Of a stretch of 64,000 nucleotides of DNA, positions 9,738 to 19,714 are shown piece by piece. Both the position numbers and the translations under genes were made by a program. Under the pieces are notes generated by a model. That model searched no databases and was not told the origin of the DNA. It worked only from the letters and a program-made list of their open reading frames with translations. The DNA comes from Dichetophora obliterata. Taxonomy: Eukaryota; Arthropoda; Insecta; Diptera; Sciomyzidae. Positions within the stretch are counted from its first letter, which is position 1, and each line of letters begins with the position of its first letter. The stretch lies in NCBI GenBank assembly GCA_963920525.1, contig OY986435.1, positions 103,708,615 to 103,772,614 of the forward strand. The letters are read 5' to 3'.

Positions 9738-12157
9738 TCATAGTTTGTTAAAAAATAAAGACGTTCTTATTGTGCTGGGTGATTTTAACCTATCTTTTGT
9801 GACTTGGAGATCGTCTGACGATTCTTCATTTCTTACTCCTGTTTCCAATAGTGATTGGATAAATGACTTCTTAGATAAGCTGTCTGATCTGTGTCTTCAA
9901 CAAGTCAATGATATTTTAAATATAAACCACAGAACCCTAGACCTGGTATTTGTAGATAGATGCACTACTGTTAATCTCCATTGTTCGAATCCCATATCTC
10001 TTCCAGAAGATGTACATCATCCAACTCTTGAAATAACAGTTTTACTCCCCCACGAAAAAGAAGATAAAGTAACTTCTGATGCGCGAAATAAAAAAGTTTA
10101 TAATTTTAAGAAAACGGACTATGTAAAACTTAATTCCTTACTTTCGCAGACTGATTGGTCTCCAATTTTAACTAGCGGAACATCATACTCATATTATGAC
10201 GTCGAATCTTCTGTACAGTTTTTCAATGATACTCTGCAAAGGTTTTTCTTATTGTCCGTCCCAAAAAAAGGTGTCTCTCCAATCCTTTAAATCCACCCTG
10301 GCTAACAAATGATCTAAAGGCACTTAAAAATTTAAAAAATCGTTTATTTAAAAAATATAAAATATCTGGTTCTAGTTTAGACTTTGCTTCCTATTCTTCT
10401 TGTCGTTATAGATATCAAATATATAGTTTTCTTTAGTTTTGTTAACTCAAAAAGTAAAGCCTCCAGTTTTCCACCCCTTATGAAATTCAATCAGGAAGAA
10501 TCATCTTGTGACAATGTGATTTCTAACATATTTGCAAACTTCTTTAAATCAACTTACTCCAATATACCATTTAATACTAGCACTGTGTATCATTTTCTCC
10601 CGCCAGTTAACTCTTTTCAAACTCCTGTAATAGACCCAAATATTGTCATGTGTTATCTTCGACAAGTAAAATCTTCTTTTACGACCGGCCCTGATAAAAT
10701 TCCAAGCTGTATTTTAAAGCAATGTGCTACAAACCTGTGTACTCATCTAGCAAACATTTTTAATATTTCCTTGCATGGTGGTTATTTTCCTATTATATGG
10801 AAGGATTCTTATATTATACCCCTTCATAAATCTGGCTCCTAGATAGATGTTTCTAACTATCGAGGAATTGCAAAATTAAGTGCAATCCCTAAGTTATTTG
10901 AGAAAATCATAACTGATCAATTAACCCACTCCGTGTTTTCCACCATTTCTGTCTTTCAACATGGTTTTCTGAAGGGTAAGTCCACTAAACAAACCTCTTA
11001 GAGTTTACTACGCGTGCTATAAATGGTTTTACTTTGGAACTGCAGACTGATGTTATTTATACGGACTTTAGCAAAGCTTTCGACAGTGTTAATCATAATC
11101 TTCTTTTGAAAAAAAAAAACTCCACCTTATTGGGTTTCCTGTCACATTATTAAATTGGATAAATTCGTATTTATCTAGACGTACTCAAAAGGTTTTATAT
11201 AAGAATTCTCTTTCAAAAAGTATTTCGGTCACTTCTGGCGTTCCTCAGGGCAGTCATCTTGGACCGGTTTTGTTTTTACTATTCATTAATGATCTTCCTT
11301 CGGTAATAAAACACTGTAACGTCTTAATGTACGCTGACGACGTGAAACTTTTTCTTTGTTACAAATCACCCGAAGAACGACATCTTTTACAATCTGATCT
11401 AAATAGACTTGTGGACTGGTGTAGCTTAAATATATTAAATCTCAACTTAAAAAAATGTAAGCAAATGACATTCTCGCGAAGATCTGCTAGTAACATAAAT
11501 TACACTATAAATAACACTAACTTAGAAATAGTTTCCAGTTTTCTCGATCTTGGTGTTATTATGGATTCAAAACTTCGCTTCAATCTCCACTTTTATATGG
11601 TGATAAATAAGGCAAGAGGAGTCCTTGGTTTCATTAAAAGATGGGCTAAAGAATTCAGTGATCCCTTTACTACTAAATTATTATATACCTCTCTCGTAAG
11701 GCCAATTCTTGAATATGCATCAGTTGTATGGAACCCACAATATAATGTCTACATCGACGCCATATAATCCGTTCAAAAACAGTTTTTACTTTTTGCTTTA
11801 CGTCATAGTCGTTTGAACCCCAATATTATGCTTCCATCGTATGAAATACGCCTTAAAATTATTTTACTACCTTCCCTAAGAAGCAGAAGAATGATGCTTA
11901 ATGTCATGTTTCTGTATAAATTACTTCGTGGCGAGATTAATTCGGAATATCTCATCTCAGCTCTAAATTTTAACATCCCAAGGAGAGAAACTAGACATTT
12001 TCTGTTTTTCAAGTTGAGTCAGTGCAGTTCTAATTACGCTCTTCATGAACCTTTACGATGTATGTGCAGTGATTTCAATGATAACTTCAACATGATTAGT
12101 TTTTCTGATTCGGTAGACGTCTTAAAACGGAAAATTATATTACATTTAAATAATTAA
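9738..12157 (+). pseudogene. Jockey/CR1-like ORF2 (partial endonuclease plus reverse transcriptase)
   Basis: It begins inside the endonuclease (VLIVLGDFNLSFVTW) and runs through HRTLDLVFVD to about 10287. After a frameshift come NPPWLTNDLKALKNLK (about 10293-10340), then TGPDKIPSCILK and PLHKSGS with a TAG near 10840. NYRGIAKLSAIPKLFEKI, QHGFLKGKST, VIYTDFSKAFDSVNH and GVPQGSHLGPVLFLLFIND follow in broken frames. From 11270 the frame is open through YADDVKLF (intact catalytic Asp pair) and the C-terminal region up to NVYIDAI with TAA at 11765. It then continues in another frame through YKLLRGEINSEYL to HLNN at 12157. It resembles, but is not identical to, the LINE at 1-1327. Dead by several stops and frameshifts. 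Confidence 0.85.
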
Positions 12158-12877
12158 ATCAATTTAACTTCATCCTATTATACCTAACGCAGTTTTATAA
12201 CAATGTAATATTGGTAATTGAGATTGTTCTGTTTCTCTCTTTTGACGCGATATTATGTTTTATAAAGTAAGCACCATCAAATATGAATCGTTTTTAAAAC
12301 TTACTTTTTAATTATTCAATATTTTAATTTTTAATCGAATTGAGATTTACGTGCTCACGTGGTTTCCTGATTTGAAATTAGACTGAACTTACACTATCAC
12401 CTGGATTGGTGTGCCAGAGTATATCTCTTTTCCACACAAGTTTATGCCTGCGTTGGCCCAAATGCATATCCAACTAATTGGGATTTTGATTTGGCGGATA
12501 TGAGATTTATCTCATTTCCGCGTAGGTCCTTGGGTTGGACAATGGCCGCAAACCAGTTAAAATTAGTTTAGTGTTTTTGATTGTTTTTCGGGTACCTTAA
12601 ATTGATAATTACTATTATTTAATTCGATGTTGCTTATTTATATAGAACCAAGTATACTTAAATACGCGTTTTATATATATTCAATTTTTAAATTCCGCTG
12701 AAAAGCCAATTAATGTGCTTAGTGGAAAATCCTAATTGCCAATAGGGGGTATGTTTTAGTACGTAGGTGCATTCTGTCTGTCCCGGCTGATTCAGGCAGA
12801 TTTTAGAATGTAAATCGTGCATGCGTATAGGACGGGTATACGTATCTTTGAAAGATTTCATACCTCCGGGCGAATCC
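12158..12877 (+). other. 3' untranslated region of the nested LINE
   Basis: No coding potential is seen. It lies between the RT C-terminus and the poly-A tail, so it most simply belongs to the LINE. At about 720 nt it is long for a LINE 3' UTR, so a further undetected insertion is possible. Confidence 0.5.
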
Positions 12878-12887
12878 AAAAAAAAAA

Positions 12888-13565
12888 GGTCCTGTCGAGC
12901 GTTTTATGTGAAAGATTGAAGCCCATTGTAAACGAACTGATCGAACCTTATCAGTGTGGCTTCAGACCTGGAAAGTCCACCATCGACCAGATTTTCACGC
13001 TACGACAAATCTTGGAGAAGACTCAAGAAAAACAAGTCGACACCCACCATCTTTTTGTCGACTACAAAGCCGCCTTCGACAGCCCAATAAGGAAGCACCT
13101 GTACTCCACCATGACTGAATTTGGTATTCCTGCAAAACTAATACGACTTTGCAGGATGACACTGAGCAACACCAGCGGCGCAGTTAAAATCGGGAAGGAC
13201 CTCTCTCCACCATTTATTACCAAACGAGGTTTCATACAAGGTGATTCCTTATCGTGTGACTTTTTCAACCTAATGATGGAGCAGATCATCCGAGCTGCTG
13301 ATCTGAGATGTAGTGGCACAATATTCTACAAGAGTGTTATGCTGCTTGCGTATGCGGATGACATCGATATCATTGGCCATAATACGCGCGAGGTCAGTGC
13401 AGCATTTTCCAAATTAGAAAGAGAGTCAAGTCGAATGGGTCTGGCAGACGAAATACTTGATGTCAACAAACAAACAGTCCCAGCGTCTTGGAACCCACGT
13501 TACCGTTGACAATACCTCCTTCGAGGTTGTGAAGAACTTCGTTTATCTGGGATCCAGCATTAACT
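12888..13565 (+). pseudogene. RTE-clade LINE reverse transcriptase (3' part of split element)
   Basis: It continues the RT that stops at 9737. YQCGFRPGKSTIDQIFTLRQ is near 12950-13010, then HLFVDYKAAFDS, PAKLIRLCRMTL, GFIQGDSLSCDFFN, and LLAYADDIDIIGH with the catalytic Asp pair at about 13350-13370. After VNKQT a frameshift gives a stop at 13507-13509, while another frame continues TVDNTSFEVVKNFVYLGSSIN. The element is then cut off exactly where the first LTR begins. The expected remaining C-terminus is not found in the window and may lie beyond the far end of the array. Confidence 0.88.
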
Positions 13566-14467
13566 TGTGGGGGGGTGAAGAATTTTCAAACGTCAAATGA
13601 TCGTTTGACAGCTAGTGGTAGCGGAGGTTGGCGAACCAACCTTGATAAAAATGTCCCTGACATAACGCCACCTAAATTTTGACAGCCAAGTCGACAGTTG
13701 TTTCCCTGCTCAGGCTTGAATTTGAATTCAGAATTCAGTTCAGCAGAGGAAACACTACGACATATCAACCGGAAGAGTTTTTCTCATCGGCTCACCCGGT
13801 AGAACCCGTTGTGTTGTGCCCTCGGCTGGTCTGAAATTTTGAATTCGAATTCAAACCTGAGCTGGGATTCAACCCGGAAGCCATTAATTATAACTGATGT
13901 CTTTTTTCTTTTTTTGCTTGCAATATAATTAGCCACAACGTGTCTGCCGTGGTTAATTAGTGCCTACATTTTGACATCATTCAAATGGCCAGCTGACATA
14001 TTCGTTTATTTGCAAATATCGAAAAACAAAGGGATCCAACACCGCTTCCGACAGTTTGCGCAAACATTGTTTGCACCAAAATGCGGTGTAAACAGTCATT
14101 AAACCATGTCGTTTAATTTGGCATGTTGTACTGCCCGACTTGCTTATGTAAACGACAATACCATAGGTGACGGCTGTCAACGAAAAGAGCGATGGCTGGC
14201 TAACTTCCGGCCTTTGTTCTTTCTTTCGTTGATGGCTACCCAGGCAAGACGTGCCTAAATTTGCAGGTATGTAATGTCGTATTAATAAAGTAATTATCTT
14301 AAATGTCGTTTTAATAGTCACCAATTGAGCAACAGTGACAACACCCAAGTAAACCAATCCTAAAAAAACTGCACCGATCAAGCCGCTGTCACTTGATTTT
14401 TAAAGTGCGTCGTCTTACTCAGCGCTCCACCGTCAGCAGCCTTATCAGCAGCATCATGAAAAGCTGA

Positions 14468-15280
14468 GTGTACCCAGCAGCTCATCATCTAGCGCCGCCA
14501 GGAGAAACCACGTATTCAACAGAAAAAAAAACTTTCGTCGATCAGTGGGATCAATTTGGATTAAACATCCAGCACTCGACAGTGCAGCAACGTTGTTTTT
14601 GCAATCAGCAACAACCACCACCGCCGCCACCTTTGCTGCAAGAAGCAGCTGTAGCACGACCGGTGACCCACAAGTTTTCACCTTTTTCCAGTTCCTCGCG
14701 TCTATCAGCTATAGATAATTTGCTGCAACATAATCGAAACACGACCGCTGCACTTGTGGCCGTAGCGCTCACAACACCAACCGGCGCACAAAGGCACCAC
14801 CGATGTAGCGCCTGTTGCTATCGACGACCATTGCGTTGATTAGCACCAGTTCTATCAATACTCCACCTATTGAGTCATTTGCTAACAACAGTTGCCTTGG
14901 CTTTGAAGAAGAAATTGAAGTGTCGCCGCTGCTTTCAACACCTATAGCGGCAGAGCTGAATTTAGAAGACCTGAAGAAGGATCAACAAGCTAACAAAACT
15001 CCGATTATTATGGCACAAGAGCCCACAAGACTATCCGATGCATTAGCCACCACTACGTCTATCACTGCCGTGGCCATCAGTGCACTCGCCGCTATTAAAA
15101 TGCTAATGCCAACAAAAACATCAACAGCTGCTAACACCAACAACAGCATCATCAGCAGCTAACAACATCAACAGCCGCTAACACCAACAAAAACATCAAC
15201 AGCCGCAAACACCAACAACAGCATCATCAGCAGCTAACAACAACAGCGAGGTAACCACCACCGGCACAAACTGGTAAGCA
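14468..15280 (+). other. CA-rich ORF-bearing block inside the LTR
   Basis: Two overlapping open frames lie here. One (about 14468-14839) includes TYSTEKKTFVDQWDQF and a Gln/Pro-rich tract. The other (about 14815-15162) includes SCLGFEEEIEVSPLLSTPI and an Asn/Ser/Thr-rich tail. Neither begins with a convincing ATG and neither matches a family I know. Downstream are repeated AACACCAACAACAGCATCATC-type units (about 15130-15240). The same block is in every LTR (25702, 36941, 48179 and 59419 onward). It may be a captured non-coding or 5'-leader sequence rather than a gene. Confidence 0.35.
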
Positions 15281-15930
15281 GGGCATGGACCTGAATTCAT
15301 TTAATAATATTTGTATTCGGACATACTTATTCAAAATATATTGTATTTTTAATTTAATCAGTACAAAAATCAACCGAATTTAAATTAAACTAAAATATGG
15401 TGTAAAAAAAATTTTTTTTTGAAAAAAAAAATATATAATAACTAACTTACCTTAATCAAAATCTATTGTAAACGTAATTACACCTAAAATCAACGGAATT
15501 TTAACTAAATTAAACAACGGTTTAAAAATATTACAAGCGAAAACAAACATATCTTATCTTAGTCATAAATCTACTGTAAACTTAGTCATAATGTAAAATC
15601 AATTTAATTTAACTGAAACAAAATGTAGTTTTAGCTTATTCGAAACAAAACGTACTTAATTGAAACCACTCAAAAGTACATTTTAAAAATATACTGAACT
15701 CTAATAGACTTAATTTAAAAAAAAAAAATACTAATATACAAACTAAAAATAGTCGACTAAAATATACTAAATTCAAACTACAACAAAATTTCATCTTAGA
15801 ATAGGTCAAACTAATATAAAATAAACTGAATATAAAAAGATCTAAAATTTAAACAATTTAAGAATAAATCAAAACTAAATTAAAACGAGTTAAGGCGAGG
15901 TTAAATCGGTTTAAAACAAATATGTTTCGG

Positions 15931-16336
15931 GATTGAATTAAATCGATTTAATACTGGTTAAAATCAATTTATAACCGAGACATAACTGGTTTAAATGGAT
16001 TTAACACTACCATAACTATAAACTTATTCCACTTAATACCAACACTTAAACTAAATTAAGTCAGTCTTAAATCTAAATTAAATCAGTGTAGTGCAAATTT
16101 AAATAAAGTTACAACTAATTATAGCAACTTCAAGTTTGAATTGGATCGATTTAATACAGGTTTAAATCAATTTATAACCAACACATAACTGGTTTAAATG
16201 GATCTAACACTGACATAACGATAAACTTAATCAATTTAACACCAAAACTTAAACGAGATGACGTCAGTTTAAATCTAAATTAAACCAATTTAATACGACT
16301 TTAAATCAAATTAAAACTAATTTGAATCAAACTTAA
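15931..16336 (+). repeat. Imperfect 203-bp direct duplication inside the LTR
   Basis: The segment around TCGATTTAATACTGG (15943) and CATAACTGGTTTAAATGGAT (15981) recurs exactly 203 bases later at 16146 and 16184 with substitutions. The duplication lies just left of the minisatellite and is present in each LTR. Confidence 0.65.
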
Positions 16337-17580
16337 AAATATTATGATTCTAACTTATTCTAAATAAAAATTTATTGGTACTTAGAAGCATGATATTTTT
16401 AATTTACCTTAAAAATAATTTGAATCAAACTTAAAAATATTATGATTCTAACTTATTCTAAATAAAATTGATTGGTACTTAGAAATATGATTTTTTTAAT
16501 TTACCCTTGAAAATAAAGTGAATCAAACTAAAAAATATTATAATTCTACCTTATTCTAAATAAAATTGATTCATACTTAAAAGTATGATAGTTTTAATTT
16601 ACCCTAAAAATAATTTGAATCAATCTTAAAAATATTATAATTCTAATTTACTCTAAATAAAATTGATTCATACTTAAAAATATGATATTTTTACTTTACC
16701 CTAAAAATAATTGGAGTCAAATTTAAAAATATTATAATTCTAACTTACTCTAAATAAAATTGATTCATACTTAAAAATATGATATTTTTACTTTACCCTA
16801 AAAATAATTGGAGTCAAACTTAAAAATATTATAATTCTAACTTACTCTAAATAAAATTGATTCATACTTAAAAATATGATATTTTTACTTTACCCTAAAA
16901 ATAATTGGAGTCAAACTTAAAAATATTATAATTCTAACTTACTCTAAATACATTTGATTCATACTTGGAAATATGATGTTTTTAACTTACCCTAAAAATA
17001 ACTTGAATCAAACTTAAAAAGATTATGATTCTAACTTACTCTAAATAAAATTGATTCATACTTAAAAATATGATATTTTTAATGTACCCTAAAAATAAAT
17101 TGAATCAACCTTAAAAATATTATGATTCTAACTTACTCTAAATAAAATTGACTCATACTTAGAAATATGATATTTTTAACTTATCCTAAAATTAAATAGA
17201 GTCGAACGTAAAAGTGTTATATTTTTAAATTACACTAACCATAAATTGATTCAAACTTAAAAATATGATATTTTTGATGTACACAAAAAAATAAATTGAT
17301 TCCAACTTAAAAATATGATATTTCGAACTTACCCTAAAAATAAAATTGATTCAAACTTAAAATATGATATTTTAGATATACACTAAAAATAAGTTAATTC
17401 AAACTTAAAAATATGTTATTTTTATCTTACCCTAACATTAAATGGATTCAAACTTAAAAATATTATATTCGTAACTTACACTAAAAATAAATGAATTCCA
17501 ACTTAAAATTATTATATGTTTATACGGAAAGGAAAAATAATTCTAACGTAAAATATTATACATTTATCTTACCCTAACCA
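16318..17580 (+). repeat. AT-rich 48/97-bp minisatellite inside the LTR
   Basis: The core units repeat with exact 97-bp spacing: ATTGATTCATACTT begins at 16565, 16662, 16759 and 16856. Each 97-bp unit is two related half-units of about 48 bp. One has TTCATACTTAAAAATATGAT, the other CAAACTTAAAAATATTATAA, and both end near CTTACYCTAAA. Flanking units are more diverged down to 17580. About 26 half-units in total. Confidence 0.85.
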
Positions 17581-17612
17581 CGAAACGGTTTAAGTTTAGA
17601 AATTTTAATCAT

Positions 17613-17620
17613 TATAAATA
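17613..17620 (+). promoter_or_regulatory. Candidate LTR TATA box overlapping a poly-A signal
   Basis: TATAAATA lies at 17613-17620 with AATAAA overlapping at 17617-17622, just right of the minisatellite and before the GC-richer part. If used, RNA would start near 17645, giving an RU5 of about 0.5 kb and a U3 of about 4 kb. In such AT-rich surroundings this motif is weak evidence. Confidence 0.25.
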
Positions 17621-17909
17621 AAAATCCCTTAAAATGGGTATTTTGTTAAATTGCTAAATTGGTGTAATTTTCTTTGGAAGATAAAAAGTAAGGGCATGGT
17701 AAGGGGCTGCTGCACTTAGGTGCACAATTAGGGTTAACGAATCCGAAGTTTCCTGTCGTTAACTGGTTGGGCGGGTGTAGAAAATGAGGGGAATTAACAC
17801 CTTACTCCCTCATGCTACACGGTGCGTAGAGGCTATGGCTCGGTTAAGTCGCCTCTTTCGGGTTTTTTTTTGCTTGGTTTTCCTATCCCATCCGTTTCCT
17901 GTTTCCGCC

Positions 17910-17952
17910 CATTTGAATTAAAATTCAAATAATTTGAATTTTAATTCAAATG
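17910..17952 (+). repeat. Perfect 43-nt palindrome in the LTR
   Basis: Two 21-nt arms are perfectly complementary around one central base; the left arm starts CATTTGAATTAAAATTC. Each arm is itself nearly palindromic, so cruciform or four-way folds are possible. It is conserved at 29149, 40386, 51626 and 63288. Confidence 0.9.
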
Positions 17953-18165
17953 ATCCTTTTCCGTTTCCCGCTAACGTCTGCATACAAATAACTTGTGCAG
18001 ATCGCATCCCATGGCTTCCTGACGAAGCAACCCCACGCCCATTTTCCCTGAGCTAAGCTGAAGCATAGCTAGGTATGCAGACGCTCGCTAAGTCACGAAG
18101 TGCCTCGTCATCCGGTACGCGGATGCCACGACGCTGCGAGGTGGATGGCCGGTCTGTCACAAAAA

Positions 18166-18183
18166 TGGCGCCCAACGTGGGGC
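18166..18183 (+). other. Primer-binding site (tRNA-Lys), copy 1
   Basis: TGGCGCCCAACGTGGGGC is an 18-nt exact complement of the 3' end of the insect tRNA-Lys (CUU type) including CCA, as I know that tRNA. It lies 4 nt (AAAA) after the LTR end and fixes that end at CACA (18161). Confidence 0.9.
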
Positions 18184-19714
18184 CCTCGAAAATATGTTTA
18201 GCCTTATTCGTAAGGTATATTATTACTTAACTTCTGACCACCTGAAGTATTCAGTATTTTCGTTTCGCCTCAACCAAACTTATATTTTTTTTCTTTGTCG
18301 ATTTTGATTATTTGCGTAAGGCATGTTCTGGATTTAGTTCCTGGATTTTTTTTTTGGATCTTACCGAACCTCTGCCAATCAATTCTTGAATTGAGTTAAC
18401 TATTTCTTTTGAAAATTTCGATTTTTGCTATTGATAATCTTTTGGATCGTGTCATGATAATATTGTTGTGGTAACCAAAGGTTATTTAACGTTTAATTGG
18501 GAATTTATTAACAACTTTATACTTTCGAGATTTTTATCTTTGGATAATTTCGAAGATTTACTCAAGTATACTGAATATAATCTCTTTTCTCGTGGTTTTT
18601 GCAAATAAAATTAATTTTTTTCTTATCCCGTTAACCGAACGTTTTCTCTATGCACCTGTGCCCTAAGTCTGTAGCAGTCCTGCCATGGCCTTACCGAGTA
18701 ATCTCCGAAGAATTTTAGTCATATCATTACACATTTACAATTGTTATATCACTTTTTTTTCTCGTGAAATCAGTGGATTTCATTTCTTTCATAACAGCAT
18801 AACCGTGATTATGCTATACATTAAATAAGAGTATTATTATTTGTATTTTTTTTATATTTGAACATTTTTCACGTGTTGCAAATTTTTCGGGTTATCGTTT
18901 TCCTTTATTATGTGGGCATACATAACATTATATGAACCTATATTTATATTCCTTATAATTCCTATCACTTTTATAATTATTATATTATATCCATTTTATA
19001 TTATATAATTTTCTCGCGGGTGTGATATCACGCAAAAGTATTTCACGACAGCATATCCTTGTTTAGGTTGTAATATTGGTGTTTGGTTAAATTTTCATTT
19101 CAACCTGGTTTGTTTTATCTCTTTCCGTTCGTTACGCTTAGTAGTCGCTTCAACCCTATTTCTATGCCATAAACTTATGTATGCTGGACTTGTTTGCCAG
19201 TGATTGAGATTTGTATTTCTCGTTTTGGAAGTTGAATTTTTTTTGTGGTGAAATCTTTTGGGATTCAATTCCTTGCTTCGGCCTAATCGGTTTAGGCTTC
19301 ACTTATAACTAATTGATTGTCCTTTTTATCTGACGAAATTTTTTTGTTCTCGTGACATCATTGAGTTTCAACTAATCATCTTTCACCTAATATTGATTGA
19401 GATTTTTATTTCACTTTTTTTTTAAATCTTAGGATTTCATAACTTATTGTTTGGTTTAATATTTTTTTTTCATTTTTCCTTTTTTTTTTTCTCTCGTTCC
19501 GCTCGTTCCGCTTACTAGTCGCATTCACTCCGCTCCAACAGCATTCAACTTTTCTACTATAATTACCCAGGAGTAATTGAAAAATTTTATTTGTGAATAT
19601 ACAGACGTTTCCGTGGAATCGGCTGGTTTTTCCTTTTTGCCAACAGTATAAAACTGGTGAGGCTGTAAATATAAACTTTTAATATTTTGTTTTGATATTT
19701 TTGTCGTGTCGACG
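18184..19714 (+). other. Untranslated leader of copy 1
   Basis: About 1.5 kb of T-rich sequence between the PBS and the gag ATG. I see no coding region. It contains many short T runs and several upstream ATGs, so scanning translation to gag would be inefficient without splicing or internal entry. Confidence 0.7.

Larger units (their letters stand above)
9738..12887 (+). mobile_element. 5'-truncated Jockey/CR1-like LINE nested in the RTE
   Basis: The RTE protein breaks inside the RT sequence NIAYKV at 9737 and resumes at 12888 with the next expected residues (LSSVLCERLKP). Between them lies a LINE that starts inside its endonuclease domain and ends in a run of ten A (12878-12887). AAGGT before the insert (9733-9737) and AAGGT after it (overlapping the poly-A, 12886-12890) is the likely short target-site duplication. 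The 5' truncation, 3' poly-A and duplication are hallmarks of target-primed reverse transcription. Confidence 0.85.
13566..18161 (+). repeat. LTR 1 (4596 bp), left end of array
   Basis: It starts TGTGGGGGGGTGAAG and ends CTGTCACA, so the ends form a TGTG/CACA inverted repeat. The left edge is where similarity to the other LTRs ends against the RTE sequence. AAAA and the PBS follow its right edge. Order inside: a hairpin-rich start (13566-14400), a CA-rich ORF-bearing block (14400-15280), AT-rich DNA with a 203-bp duplication (15300-16330), a 48/97-bp minisatellite (16318-17580), then a GC-richer part (17640-18161) with a perfect palindrome. It differs from LTRs 2-5 at several sites, for example C at 18126 where the others have T, which fits it being the oldest 5' LTR. 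Confidence 0.88.

Noticed and set aside
13977..14381. 134-residue minus-strand ORF in each LTR, starting with a hydrophobic stretch
   Set aside because: It is identical in all copies only because the copies are near-identical, which says nothing about selection. It has no family match, lies antisense and has no promoter signal.
18166..18183. tRNA gene at the PBS
   Set aside because: Only the 18 nt complementary to the tRNA 3' end are present; no arms of a tRNA follow.
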